Source of the DNA: Tetradesmus obliquus
Lineage: Eukaryota > Chlorophyta > Chlorophyceae > Sphaeropleales > Scenedesmaceae
Length of the DNA stretch: 64,000 nt
Assembly (NCBI GenBank): GCA_030272155.1
Contig: CP126192.1
Location: 2,390,501-2,454,500 of the forward strand
Reading direction: 5' to 3'
In this document: positions 21,759 through 34,763 of the stretch, piece by piece
Layout: each line of letters begins with the position of its first letter
Numbering within the stretch: position 1 is the stretch's first letter
Notes under the pieces: model-generated
The model's database searches: none
Told to the model about the DNA's origin: nothing
What the model saw: only the letters and a program-made list of their open reading frames with translations
Made by a program: the position numbers and the translations under genes

Positions 21759-22925
21759 ATGCCGCATTGCTCTAACAAAGGATGTTCGTCACCATGTAGG
21801 GCAAGGCCGCTCGCACTGGCCCTGGCCTGGTTAGCAGTGGCAGCAGGTGAGGGCAGTGGTGGGCGTGAGCTGCAACAGCCCTTTGCTGATCTCGGAATTA
21901 TAGTAACGCGATTCATGGGGATTTTGTGCAGGCGCGTGACACGCAAGAGGGCACAGGCGTTCAAGGGCAGTCGCCGGGCACTGGTGACTGTGGCAGCTGC
22001 AGAGTCAGAGGCGCCTGCTCCCGCTGCGCCTGCTCCAGCACGCCGCCCACGCAATGAGGGAAAGCCATTGACCGCCTTTGAGGCCAATGAGATTGTGGAG
22101 GGCCGCGTGGTAAGCCTGTGGGTGGGGCCAGCTTGCTGGGGAAACTTGTGGGCGCTGTGCTGCTCGCACTTGCCGACACCAACTTTCGGTGCTGCTGCAG
22201 ACGAGCGTCCAGAGCTTCGGAGCCTTTGTGGACATCGGTGCTGAGTCTCAGGGCCTGATTCACATTTCCCAGCTGACGGTGAGTGGCATGCAACAGCTTC
22301 AGGACCACCGCTTCTGCTGCTGTTGTTGCTGGTGCAGCCTAGTCTGCCATTACCATTCCCTTTCCTGCAGGACATTTTCAGGGTGTGGGTTGACTGCTCA
22401 CTGAGATTGTAGGTCCACTTGATCAGCAATAGCGGACAGTGCCGAGCACGTGCAAGCAGTGGGCATGCTCCAAAGTGCGCTGCGTGAGTTCTGCTGGTAG
22501 CATTCCAGCAGTGGCAGCTGCTGCAGCACGAGAGCCCAGACCTCAGCATATCACCACTGATGCACAGCACTGAGGCTCCCAGCAGTGTTTGCGACACACA
22601 TTGCAGCAGTGCTCTTGTGCTAGCAGGCACAGCTGCCCCGGGTGTTGCCTGGTGGCCTCACTGTACATCTCCCTCAGCATGCCTGCAACTGTTTCATTTG
22701 CAAGTGTTGCACAATTTGCTTGCAGGACGGCTTTGTCAAGAATGCTATTGACGTCATCAAGGTGGGCGAGACCATCAAGGCGCGCGTGCTGAGCGTGGAC
22801 GTGGCAGGCAAGCGCCTGGCGCTCACCCGCAAGGGCATGGGTGTGGGCGGCAGCAGCGAGGGCAGGCGCGGCGGCGGCCGCAATGCCAGGGAGGAGGAGG
22901 AGGACGACGGTGAGCAGCGCGTCAC

Positions 22926-22957
<32 letters not shown>

Positions 22958-25900
22958 GGAGCAGCCGCCTGGCAGCAGGAGGTCGTTGTGTGCGACCCGT
23001 ACACTGAATTTTGCACAGCTGCTTGCAGAAGCGGGTTGTCACGTGAGGCGGCAATAGGCATGCTGTCCACGGTGAGCTGACCTCTTGTTTGCATGTGTCT
23101 TTGCTTTTGCGTGGTGTTGTGTTGCTGCTGCAGTCGAGGAGGAGGACATTGCTGTTGACCCCACCACTGCTGAGCTGGACGGCCTCACCTTTGTGGTGGA
23201 GGACGACGAGGAGGACACAGGTGCGGCGCTGGGGCAGCAGCAGCAGGTGCAGGTGCAGATGCAGATCCAGCAGCAGATGCTCTTTCTATCATGGACTGAG
23301 GTGATGCCTGCAGCCTGAAGCAGCAGGGGAGCAGCGCCGGCAGCAAGTTCGCATGTTCCTGCTGCGTGGAGGGCATGCTCCTGCTGCGTGGAGGTGCAGC
23401 AACGGCCAGATGCAGTGCGTTGGCTGCAGCTCCTTGCGCCTCCATCAAGTGTGTCGCTCTCCAGCGCTGCACCCTTCCTGCTCAGCCTGTCTCTCTTGCT
23501 GTTCTCGCTCCCTTCTGATTTGACTTTACTTGACTTGTCATTCATCGACCTGCAGCTGACATTGACCCCGCTGAGCTGGAGTTTGTGGACGAGCTGTCAG
23601 CCGAGGACGCGCGCGACATTGCACTGGCGCTGGAGGACCTGGTCAGCGGCACCGTGACTGCTGTTGACGCCAGCGGCGTGACTGTGAGCTACTCCCTGGA
23701 GGACGGCAGCAGCGCTGAGGTGAGGGCGGCCATTTTTGCATAATAGTGCATGCGTGTATGCTTGTGAATGTGCAGAGACGCGGTGTATGGCATGTGGTTT
23801 GAGCTGTTCAGGGCTGCTTGCTTGCGCAGATGCTGCCAATCTGTGACAAGCATCTGCTACATATATAGTATGGTGGTGTTGCTCACGTTTGCACTGCACC
23901 ATGGCGGCTGCTGCTGCTGTGTTGCCAGGGCCTCATCCACGTGAGCGAGCTGCTGGCGCCCAGCCACCTTGTTGAGGGTGAGGAGGCTGAGGACGAGGCA
24001 GAGGCGTACACAGAGGTGGACAACATCGACCCAGCAGTCTACTACAAGGTGCGGCTGGTGGTTGGCAGCAGCGGCAACGGCTGCAACAAGCAGCCTCAGT
24101 AGAGTGCTGTGCGCAGAGTTTTGTGCAGTTGGTCGCCTACTTCAGTCAATCCTTCACACTTGTTGTCTTTGCAAGACACACCTGCAACGCAGCCCTGGCT
24201 GACATGTATAGTGCTGCGCTGTGCAGGCAGCATGTGCAGTGGCAGCAACAAGCAACTTCAACAATGCTGTGCAGCGTGCTGCGCAGAGTGCTGTGCAGCC
24301 TTTCACGCTGGCCTTTCTGTAGCACACACATAGACATAGCCGTGACTAACGTGTTTATCAAACGGCTGTGCCTCTGCTGCGCTGTGCTGGCAGGTGGGCG
24401 ACTCCATCAGCTGCTTTGTGATGGACGTTGAGGACGGCACGCCGCTGCTGACTCAGCGCCTGACGGAGGACGCAGACGATGAGCTGGCAGAGTTTGCAGG
24501 TGGGCTGACTCAGCACCTGCAGGACAGCCGCGCAGCTGCTGCAGCGGCCTGATCATGAGCTACTTTGGTCAGAGTGCGTAGAAGTCGTGTTTGTCAGCAT
24601 TTGCAACGTTCCTGCAAGTCTTGTACGTCTCAACATTCGAGGCCTTGTACTCATGCTGATGTAAGAGCCTGCTGCTGCTTACTCGCATTCCGTGCAAGTC
24701 CTGCCGACAGGGAGTTCCTGCGTGTCCTGTTCACAGTTGCAATTCCTTGCAACCTCTCAAAGCACCTGCACCTGTCCATCTGCAGAGATGCTGGAGGAGA
24801 CCAACGTGGATGACCTGAGCGATGCTGCCATCATCCAGGGCATGTGGGCGGCAGCAGAGGACGCCGCGGGTGATGATGACGAGGCAGAGGACGGCGATGC
24901 GCTGCTGGAGCAGCTGGACCCCGCTGAGGTGGGTTCAACGCGGTTTTGAGTACTATATGTGTTTTGGTTGAGGGTGCGGGGATGAAGAGTATGTGCTTGA
25001 TTGGGCTCGTGCCCGCAGCATGCAGGGTGTGCGCCATCTGCATCTGCTGCCTTTGCTGCGCCTGTTTCAGGTTCTGTCCAGATTGTGCAGGATGGTGCAA
25101 CGGTTCAGTCACATATGCTGCCTGCTGCTGACCATCAACATTGCTGTGTGTATTCATACCCGCAGGGCGCTGTCGCTGCTGCTGGCGCTGATGAGGATGA
25201 TGAGGAGGGCATGGTCAGTGTTGTGCCCGAGGACCTTCGCCTTGAGGTGCTGGCAGCACGCAGGGGCGGCGCGAGCCGCAGCAGCAGGCTGGTCGGCCCC
25301 CTGGCTGGTGTGAGGCTGCCAGACAGGCCCGTGGTGAGTGGGGAGGGGCACTGCTGGTGTGCCTGGGGAAGGCTAGGGTCAGCAGGGGCTTTGGATGAGC
25401 TTATGTTTGCAGGAGTGAGGTTGTTGTGTCACATGCGTGCAGTGGTCGCATGTGGGGGATTTCTGCTTCACGTGCCCAGCACTTTTGGTCACATGAGTGT
25501 GTTGGTCTGACACTGACGTGCGTCCCTGTGCTACCGCCCTCTGCTGCTTACCCCAGGGTGTGGACCCCACCAATGCCTCCAACGCCACGCTGCTGGACGC
25601 TTTCAGCGGCGAGCTTGAGGAGGACGAGGACGAGTGCATCGGCGTGGCAGTCAACGACACCAGCTACGTGCCCGCCTCCCTGCTGAAGCGCCTGGGCTAC
25701 AAGATCGTGCAGGCCGAGGAGGGCGGCGAGTGGGGCGTGGTGCGCCGCGAGGGCGCGGCCGAGGAGGTGAGAGTTGGCGGGATCTTTGAGTTGACATGCA
25801 ACAAGAGATATGAAGCAGCGGCATTTAGGTTGGCTTTGGGGGGCTTGCCATTCATGTAGGTTGCAATGCTGTGTGCTTTGTAACAGTAGCGTTTGGTGCC

Positions 25901-28900
25901 TCAGCATTTGCTTCTTAGGTTGGCAGAAGCAGCTGGTTCTGGCGGTCTGTGCTAGCTGTCTGCCTTCCTGCAAGGCATCTCCTACCGCGTCCACTAGCTG
26001 TTGCTGACCCTTGCCTTGCTGCCTTCGCTCCGGTGCTGTGCTGCTGCCCCACCACCACCACCACCACAATCAACAACACAATCAACAACACAATCACAAA
26101 CAGGGTGAGGCTGAGATGGATGCTGAGCTGGCAGCGGAGCTGGAGGCAGTGGCCAGCGGCCTGTATGATGCCCGCGCAGTGGACAGCATTGTGAAGGACC
26201 TCATGGCGGGAGATGAGGAGGCAGACGAGGCAGAGGTGCCTCGCCTGGCGCGCAGGAACCCTGTGGTGGCAGCAGCAGCAGTGTCAGGTGCGCAGCGCGC
26301 CTGAGCGAGCTCCTCTTGGAGGCGGCGAGGGGACATGCCTCCCTAGTTCAAGGGGTGCAGGCAGCCCTGGCTGCAGCCTGAAGGGGTGAAGGCAGCTCCT
26401 TGCTGCAGCCTCAATGGGTCCTGACAGCTGCTGCTGCGGTCATGCTGCAGCTTGGCTTGCAGGAACTGCTAGCAGCTGAGCGGTTCTTGCAGCAGTGGTG
26501 TCCACACATACTGGCTGTGGTGGCTAGCTTGGTCGGGCAGGGGTGGACGGATGGTTTGACTCTTGACATGCGGCCCGTGTATTGTTGACTGGGTGGGAAG
26601 GGAGATGACAGCTGGCTAGGCTTGGCACAGAAGTGAAGCAGGCACATGTTGATGTGGCTCATCCAGTGATGGCTAGCATTTGCAATTGTATCTGTTGATT
26701 GTTGTGCTTGCTGTGTGGCGCAGCCGCTGTCTTAGTGCTGATATATTGTATTGCAGCTGCAAGAGTCTCTGTCACAGCGTTGCTGCATCGCAGCGTTGCC
26801 ATGTTGCAGCGCTGCATGCTTCTTTCTGGTGGCATCTTGCGCGTGCATCCGCTTGCTGGTGTGGCGGTTGCCAACATGTTGTACGTCCTGCCGCCGCTGC
26901 TGTGTTGCTGCAGCGGGCATCAGTGCCAAAGCGGTGTCCAGCCTTCGCAAGAAGACTGGCGCTGGCATGATGGACTGCAAGAAGGCGCTGGGCGAGTGTG
27001 CAGGCGATGAGGAGAAGGCAGTTGAGGTATGACTGGGTGCCCACAGTCATGCCTTGCAACTGCCTGCCTGCCATCAGCCGCCAGCTCAGCTCTGTGCCAT
27101 CATTGTTGTGCGTTGTATGTGCGTTGACTTGCTTGAACGCTTAGCTTGCGTGTAACCAATTCAAACATTCAAACCTTGCGTCCATGTCTATGTTACTAGT
27201 AGAGTAGAGCAGCGCTGCAGCCGCACCAGAGTGTATGCAGTAGCCATTGCCAGGAACCTAGCAAGTGCTGGCAGGGACATGTTTTGCACAGCTTGGCAGT
27301 AGTGGTGGCAGTGACAAGTCAGTCTCGCAGCACAGCACAGCCGTAAGCTTATGTGTCAGCACTGTCAACATTTTGGCAGCAGGTGCACAGCTGTTCAGGC
27401 AGGCTGGTCATTGCCACACTGGCTGTGGTGGGCGGCAGCAAAAAATGGTTCTGCTTATTGCAACACAGTTTTTGGTGCGCCTGCAGTGCACCCATACCCC
27501 TGCACCAACATAACCCCATTGTTCAAAACCACAACCAACATAAACACCACGGAGGAACAACATGCACATGTCTGCCAGGCTCGTGGCATGTGATGACAGC
27601 TTAGTGCACGCAGTCTAGCAATGCATATGCTGCAACCATTCGTTGCTGCTGCCCTTTGCCGCGCCCCTCTGCAGTGGCTGCGCCAGAAGGGCCTGTCAGG
27701 CGCAGACAAGAAGGCCGGTCGCGTGGCAGCAGAGGGCGCGATTGTGCGCTACATCCACCCCGGCAGCCGCCTGGGCGTGCTGCTGGAGGTCAACTGCGAG
27801 ACTGACTTTGTCGCGGCCGGCGACGTCTTCACCAAGCTTGCGGGCGAGATCGCGATGGTGGTTGCCAGCAGCGAGGTGGTGTGTGTGAGCGTGGATGACA
27901 TGCCGGGTGATCTGCTGGCCAAGGAGCGCGAGGTGGAGATGGGCAAGGAGGACATCAAGGCCAAGCCGGAGGCGGTGCGCGCCAAGGTGAGCAGCGCTGT
28001 GGTGCCGCTTTTATGGTGTTCAGGCTGTACTCTGAAGGCAATAGTAGCAGGGCAGAATGCCGGTGCGCTTGGGCAGCGAGGCTCAGCCGGAGGCAGTGCG
28101 CGCCAAGGTGCGTCGTGCGGCGGTGTGTTGGGGCTGCGGTGCATGCGCAGCGCAAGGGGCGAGGGAGTGGCAGCAGGCACAGATGACTGTGTGCTTGGGC
28201 ATCATTGCTCAGCCGCAGGCGGTGCATGCAAAAGGTGAGCAGCGGCGTGGTGATGCCCATGTGGCGGTGTGCAAGCTGTGATGTGTTGGTGGACAAGCAG
28301 CAGCGGCTGCGGGCTGCAGCAGCAGAAAGGGTGGAGGGCGTAGAAGCAGTCTGCCTGCTTCTGTTGCTCATCTGTGTGCTGGCCGCACTGCTGCTGCTGC
28401 TGCTGCCATCAGATCGTGGAGGGCCGCCTGGACAAGATCAAGCGCGCGTATGCGCTGCTGGAGCAGCCCGCGCTGCGCGACAACAACAAGACAGTAGCAG
28501 AGATCATCAAGGAGGCCATCGCCGCCACAGGCGAGAACATCCAGGTGCGGCATTGGCGTTGTTATTGGTTGTTACACGATTTACACAATAGATTATAGTT
28601 AAGAACGTCCAGGTGTGTGCTGGCTGGTGTGCAACATGCCTGGCGTGAGGCGGGGCTGGGGGTCTCTTTGCATGAATGCGTGAACATCTACGTGCGCTGT
28701 GCAGTTGTAGCTCAAGCCTATGCCCTTCCTAGAAGAGAGTGTGATCAACATGTTGTCAACGTGCATTGTCCCCCGCCATGCCGCCTCACGCTGTGCATCC
28801 ACAGGTGCGCCGCTTCATCAAGTACAACCTGGGCGAGGGCCTGGAGAAGCGCTCCAACGACTTTGCAGCAGAGGTGGCGCAGCAGACCGCCAAGAAGGCC

Positions 28901-30513
28901 GAGGCACCTGCCGCCAAGAAGGAGGAGCCCAAGAAGGAGGAGGCACCCAAGGAGGTAGGATGCAGTCAGCTGCTGCTTGCGGCGGTGTGTGTATATGTGT
29001 GTGTCCTGCGTACACATGCTTAAACATTCGTGCAGCGCCTTTCATGCACGGCTTGCGGGCAGATGTGTGTTGCGCGCAGCTGTTGGCGACTGCCTGTTTC
29101 TATGCTGCTGGCAGCAGCACTGCAGCTGGCTTTTCAAGCTGCCATGTCTGGTGCGTTGCTCTGCCCCTGGCATTTCACTCGCGCTCACCCCCGCGACCCT
29201 GCTGCTGCACCCCTGCTGCTGTTGCTGCTGCGCCTGCAGGCCAAGCCCGCGGTGCAGGTCAGCGCGGCGCTGGTGAAGCAGCTGCGCGACAAGAGCGGCG
29301 CCGGCATGATGGACTGCAAGAAGGCGCTGGGGGAGACTGGCGGCGATGTGGAGGCAGCAGTGGAGTGGCTGCGCAAGAAGGGCCTGTCATCAGCAGACAA
29401 GAAGGCCGGCAGGTGCGGCGCTGTAACATCGTTACGCATTGTGTTACAATGTGTTACATTGTGTGCTTGTGTGTGGTGGCGTGCTGTGGCAGCTGCTTTA
29501 CTTGCACACTTGAGCTGGTGCACTGGGTGCGTGCGACTGCTGAGCAAGCGTGTCTTGGTGGTGTGTGGACACGATGATATATTTACAGCTTTCCGCTAGC
29601 AGAAGCATTGTGCTGCTTTCCCTGCGCTTCGTGCCAAGCCTTCCTCCGGCTGCTGCTGCGCTGCATCGCTGTGTTCTGCCCGCAGGCTGGCAGCGGAGGG
29701 CGGCATCGTCGCCTACATCCACCCCGGCAGCCGCCTGGGCGTGCTGCTGGAGGTCAACTGCGAGACCGACTTCGTTGCGGCCGGCGACGTCTTTGGCAAG
29801 CTGGCAAACACGCTGGCCATGCAGATCGCAGCAAACCCTAGCCTGGAGTATGTCACTCCTGAGGAGGTGCCCGAGGAGCTGCTGGCGCGGGAGCGTGAGA
29901 TCGAGATGGGCCGCGAGGACCTGCAGGCCAAGCCGGAGGCGATCCGGGCGAAGATCGCAGAAGGCCGCGTGAAGAAGCTGGCGCAGGTGGGCTGCTGTAA
30001 AGATCGGACAGTCTAGCATGAAAATAGCACAGCTGCGCACCTTCAAGCATGCATTGCGCTGTGCATGCTGCATGCTGCCAGCTGCGCATGGGGCCATGTT
30101 GGGTGGTGCCGCGCGCTGCGTGCTGAGGTCACTGCTGGCAGGCGTTGTGCTGCTGCCACGTTGCGTGCTGCGCAGCATGCTGGCTGGTGTGGATGTTGCG
30201 CTGTGCCTTGGCCCGACATTCCGTCTCTCGCACTTGATCTTGTCATGTGCTCGCTCTCTCACTGCCAGTGCTGCTTGTTGCCGCTTGCTTTTCATTGTTG
30301 CATCACTCCCTGCAGGAGCGCGTGCTGCTGGAGCAGCCGTACCTGCTGGATGAGTCCAAGACCGTGAGCGAGGCAGTCAAAGAGGCTATTGCCAGCTGCG
30401 GCGAGAACATCCAGATCCGGCGCTTCAGCCGCTTCGTGCTGGGCGAGGGCGTGGAGAAGAAGGTATCAAACCTGGCAGAGGAGGTGGCAGCAGCGACCGG
30501 CGCCAAGGCGTAA
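21759..30513 (+). CDS. Chloroplast polyprotein: S1-domain protein (PSRP-7-like) fused to two elongation factor Ts modules
   Basis: About 18 exons: 21759–22109, 22201–22278, 22726–22909, 23134–23220, 23556–23719, 23929–24048, 24394–24499, 24786–24928, 25166–25333, 25557–25766, 26104–26287, 26914–27026, 27675–27986, 28413–28544, 28805–28954, 29240–29412, 29686–29986, 30316–30513. All phases match, giving ~1057 residues. After a transit-like N-terminus, S1 domain 1 (~110–190) has [21 protein letters not shown] second S1-like unit (~240–350) has [10 protein letters not shown] and [12 protein letters not shown]. Acidic linkers follow. EF-Ts module 1 (~599–834) and module 2 (~835–1057) each carry [15 protein letters not shown] or [15 protein letters not shown], the core [18 protein letters not shown] and a C-terminal GENIQ motif. 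This is the architecture of the PETs/PSRP-7 polyprotein known from Chlamydomonas, processed in the plastid for translation elongation. The exact start (21759 or the Met at 21916) is unsettled. Confidence 0.93.
27960..28250 (+). repeat. Exon 13 end and donor repeated twice within intron 13 of the EF-Ts polyprotein
   Basis: The true exon end and donor is CCGGAGGCGGTGCGCGCCAAG/GTGAGC at 27966–27992. Related copies lie at ~28083–28110 (CAGCCGGAGGCAGTGCGCGC.. followed by CAAG/GTGCGT) and ~28209–28240 (CAGCCGCAGGCGGTGCATGC.. followed by AAAAG/GTGAGC). Both copies keep a donor-like GT at the same place. Confidence 0.85.
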
Positions 30514-31397
30514 GCAGCAGCAGCAGCAGCACTGGGACGCAAGGCCGGCTTGTGGTTAAATACGGGCCTGGCTTGCAGGAAGTGGCGATGCTTTTTTGTG
30601 TTGCCTGTGTGCGTTGTGCGCCTTGGATTGGGCTAGCAGGCGCAGTATATTGAGCAGCAGCGGGCGCAGCGTGTGGGCTTGGCGTGGGGGTTCAGGTGTT
30701 AAGGTGGTGTTTTTGTCTGCAGGCAGCCGGCATGGCTTGCCACCATAAATGGCATCGTTCAGCAGGAGTCCTGTGCATAGTGAAGGCTTACATATGTTTG
30801 CGCATCATTTCGCATGATGCGTTCAGGCAGCAGCAAGGACAGTACAAGTTGGTAATCTTTTATGCAGCTGGCTCAGCTGTCACAGCGGCTCGCATTGAGC
30901 TTCTAGCCGGGTAAACCACTTTGAACCTGCTACCATGGCCTTCTGATCATGTGAGTGAGCAATATTATTCATGCAGCTATTGCAGACTGTATTGTCTTTC
31001 CTGCAAATCACTAGACCATGGCACCCAGTCGACATGCAAATTGCGGGTGACTCCCGGGGGTCACTCCTGTGCTGACGGACGTAAACAAACACGTGGTTCG
31101 CTGAGATTGCAATGCTTGCAACTTTCCGCATATTCTTGCGTTTTAACAGTGCCCATAGCTTCACCACAGCAACAATTGCTGACGGGAGCGCACATGGCCG
31201 GAACCACCCAGATCTGTAACACAACAGAAGCCAGCACTTTCTTGCAGGGAGCCTGCAGCGATCAGCCTAGATCATTGCATGTTGAGTATCGAGCTAAGTT
31301 CAAGTGACACTGCCCGTTGACTAGGCCACCATCGAAACAGTGTCGAAAGGAGCAGCCGAAACAACCCGCACATTGGCAAGCTGCAGCATCAAGAGCG
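30514..31397. other. Spacer between EF-Ts polyprotein and ABM-domain gene
   Basis: Same-direction genes flank this region; it should hold the 3' UTR of the polyprotein and the next promoter. A palindrome-like CCCGGGGGTCAC patch lies near 31055. No further gene is supported. Confidence 0.4.
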
Positions 31398-31906
31398 ATG
31401 CTTTCGTCAAATCAGTGTCGTTTATCAGCATGCATGCGTAGCAGAAGCAGCGGCAGGCCCCAGCGGGGGCATCTGCTCATCTCTGCTGCTGTCAAGGCCA
31501 AAAGTGCTCGGCAGGTCGCATGCAGCAAGACGCTGGTAGCGAAGCCGGAGCATGCCGAGGAAGTGAAGCAGCTGTGCCAACAGGCCATGGAGTTCAGCCA
31601 GAAGCAGATGGGCAACCGCAGCAGTGGAATCCAGGAGTTCACCTGCTCAGCAGATGGCTGGGAACCAAATGTGTTCCACTTCTGGGAGCGCTATGACAGC
31701 AACGTGAGCCTGGGCAAGCACAACACTACGCCGGAGATCGAGCAGTTTATGCAGAAGGTGGGCAGGCGTGGCTGCATGCGAGTTCCAATGTGGCTGTGCA
31801 GCAAGCTCGCCAGGAGCAACCACAGCGAGCTCAGCGCACTGTCGACTGCACTATCAGCAGCGCTGTACATGCCGCTGGGTGAATGTGCCAGAGTGCTCGT
31901 TGCTTG

Positions 31907-31946
<40 letters not shown>

Positions 31947-33058
31947 CGTGTTTGCCTGCCTGCCCAGCTGCCTGCCTGCATGTTCCCTTGCGTGCTCCGC
32001 CGCACCCACCATGTGCTGTGCGCCGCAACTACTATGTGCTGCAACTGCGTTTAATACTGCAGGTTGTGCCGCTACTGGAGCGCCCCGTGGGCATGGCACT
32101 GTACGAGTACAGGGATGGCCAGCTGGGGCCGCCCAGCATGCAGTCGGGTGAGGCCGCATATTCGTGTATGTACTATTTTAAATGGTGCCAGGACCCACAT
32201 GTGACTCTCCTCTCATATATTATGTGTATCCAGATCGGTCACGTACTTGGTACATGCCACATGCGTTCACAGCCTTTGGCTGCTGCCCTCACCAGCATGC
32301 AGTCTGGTGAGCAGCAGCAGCCGCGGGGTGAGGGGTGAGGGGCATCTGGGGAGGTTGAGACCGGGGCCGTAACAGCAGCACCTGCTTGTAGCCCTTGTCA
32401 TTAGTGCCATAAGACAGTGCCACAGGCAGCAGCAGCCATCTGACCATGCCTGCTGATGATATTACACGTGTGCTGTCCTGCAGGCCCCAAGGGCGAGGGT
32501 GGGCTGGACGATGCCACTGGTGCCAGCGGTGCTGCAGGCGGTGCAAGCTACAAGCAGACATCGACTGCTGCCCAGCTACGTGAGTGAACAACAATCCCAA
32601 ACCATTTGTGACACTCAATTGCAACCTACAGAGACTGCTTGTGTTCTGCTCAAGGCTGCTCATCAATCAGCGTGCTGTCCGCCTCAGGCAATGTGGGTGC
32701 TGGTTCATATGTGTTGGCTGTGCCGAGGCAGATGTTGCTGACTATGCTGACTCCTGTTGCTCCAACTGCAACGGCGTGCTGAATTGTGTCGTGACCAGAT
32801 TGTTCACAAGGCGTGCCATGATGCCGTAACGTTGCTGTCTGTTTTATCTGACATGTCACGTGATGTGCAGAAACATTAGGAGAGGACGACGTGTCACCGA
32901 CCCCTACAAGCAGCAGCCAGAAGCAGCCGGCAGGCAGCGCAGCTGCTAATGACCAGGCGTGGTGGGCGGCTGCTGCTGGCCAGCTGGCTATTCTGGCTGG
33001 CCTTGTTGGTGCAGCAGCGCTGGTGGTGGCTGCTGGCTTGAAGATGACTGGGCACTAA
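31398..33058 (+). CDS. Organelle-targeted antibiotic-biosynthesis-monooxygenase (ABM) fold protein with C-terminal membrane anchor
   Basis: Four exons, 31398–31757, 32063–32147, 32484–32579 and 32871–33058, give 242 residues. Residues 1–~38 (MLSSNQCRLSACMRSRSSGR...) resemble a plastid transit peptide. Residues ~40–148 form a dimeric α/β-barrel of the ABM type: KTLVAKPEHAEEVKQLCQQA, then EFTCSADGWEPNVFHFWERY, HNTTPEIEQFMQK and VVPLLERPVGMALYEYR. The family includes small cofactor-free oxygenases and haem-degrading enzymes, so no reaction can be assigned. A Ser/Gly/Gln-rich linker leads to a C-terminal hydrophobic helix (AILAGLVGAAALVVAAGL) ending KMTGH, a likely tail anchor. The start at 31398 is the first Met giving a transit-like N-terminus. 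Intron 1 contains a TGCC repeat, and intron 2 a copy of the exon 2 end and donor. Confidence 0.8.
31902..31975. repeat. (TGCC)n tetranucleotide repeat in ABM gene intron 1
   Basis: About 11 uninterrupted TGCC units, then an imperfect continuation through 31975. Entirely intronic. Confidence 0.9.
32131..32311 (+). repeat. Exon 2 end and donor of ABM gene duplicated in intron 2
   Basis: The true site CAGCATGCAGTCGG/GTGAG ends at 32147. A copy reading CAGCATGCAGTCTG/GTGAG ends near 32309, again with a donor-like GTGAGC after it. One mismatch over about 19 bases. Confidence 0.75.
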
Positions 33059-34763
33059 CAGCGGCTGGTGCTTGCAGTGCAATGCACGTGTGGGCAGCTG
33101 CTTGTGAGCTTGCAAGCTCTATTGGGTGCCTGGCACGCACACTGTGATTGTTCGCCTTGTCTTAAAAAAGTGGAGGGGAGCAACAGCGGCGCAGCAGAGG
33201 GGTATGGCAGCAGGCGCCGCATGGCATCATTCTGTGTTACCGTAAAGCTTGGCTGTTTGCCGCCACCAACAAATGGTAGCTTCTGACCGGTTCCTTGCTA
33301 TCTGAAGGTTGGCAAGAGCGTGTATTGGTTACAACATGAGTTGAGACACGCTGCTTGTAGGGTTGAGAATCTGTTGGATGATTAATTGCAGCAGAGGGAG
33401 CTGCGGCTGTACTTACCACAGCCTTGCTGGTGCGAGGGTCGTTTGCTGGCAGTGTGGCTGCTGCTTGCATTGCAACAGCGGGCAGTTTGCCGTACTGGCT
33501 GAGCACTGCTGCAGGCACTGAGCAGCTGCCGTGCTGGGCCAATGCTGCAGTACTGTTTTGTGTGTGCCCGCTGTGCTTGGGACGCTTGGTGTAGAGCACA
33601 CGGTAACATGACTGGCCAACATTACCAATTTGTTGCAGTGTTGCTGAGTTAGGCGGCCGTCAACATTTGAAATGTCGTGCTTAGGGCACCCAGCTACTAG
33701 CTGGTTAGCGTCATCAATGGTGGTGCGTCGCAACCTTGTAAACTCAACACTGCTGCAGGTCTATGCCATGCAAGCTTGCACAACCAGCCATAATTTGCAT
33801 TTGCGGTGGCGACCTTGCAACAGCCAAGTCTGCACAGCCCCTGGCCACACAGATGAGCATGCACAGGATAACCAGCTGCTGCTGCTGGTGGTGCAAGCAA
33901 CACTTTGTTGCCGCAGCGCCTTGACTACGCTGGAACTCCCCCCTGCATGTGCAGCCACGCGTTTGGGAAGTTACACCAGCAACCTCGCCCGTTGGGAAGC
34001 CAATAACAGGCTCATTAGGCAGAGAAAAAGACAACATGACCACACCAGTCCTCTGAACAGCATTCTGAACAGCATTCTGAACAGCATCTGAACAGCATTA
34101 ATGTTGCCCTGCAGCCTTATGCAGGCTGGCCGTGGCATGCTGATGGCCGCCATTGCTGCGGCAGCAGGCCAGGTGCACACCAGGCATCCGGATCGTTCAC
34201 GCACACAGTTGCTGCGAGCAGCCAACAACGCACCAACACGCACACGCACACCTGAACACCCGTGTACATGATTTGACATCCATCGTCATTGCGGTTCGAA
34301 TGGGCACATACTAACGGCAGTCACTGCTGTGGCCGCGTAGCAATGGCAGTCCTACCAGCAGAGCACAGCAGAAGCCGAAGGAGTTGCTGTGGCGGCAGAG
34401 CAGCTCAAACCCTCAATGTTGCACCCGTTTCCGGCCCTCAGGCAGTCTCATGTCTTTGCTGCTTGCCCAGCACCGGTGCAAGGCAGCAAGCCAGCAGACC
34501 ATGCTCTGTGAAAGCCACTGATAGCTGATGCCTGTGCTGCTGTTTGCAGACAAAGCCACAACAGCAAACCCCGAATGCTCTCGCCCCTTCCTGTCCAGTC
34601 TAAGCCCTGCGTATGTCAAGCTTTAGTGCGCAAGTGCTGTCACAGAGTGACCGTGTTTCGTTGCCCATTGTCATTCGTATGTTCAGCCGAGGGCAGTAGC
34701 TGCAACTAGCAGCCCAGGTCAGGTATGAGCATACGGGGCTCCAACAGCCCTCAATCATGCTGC

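Noticed and set aside
21682..21770. Alternative first exon for the EF-Ts polyprotein starting MLGTIRQPSCLQ
   Set aside because: Its only donor leaves a phase that does not match the acceptor before the downstream frame.
31902..31975. Cys/Leu/Pro-rich repeat peptide (LPACLPAC-type)
   Set aside because: Translation of an intronic TGCC microsatellite; the ABM domain continues only if it is spliced out.
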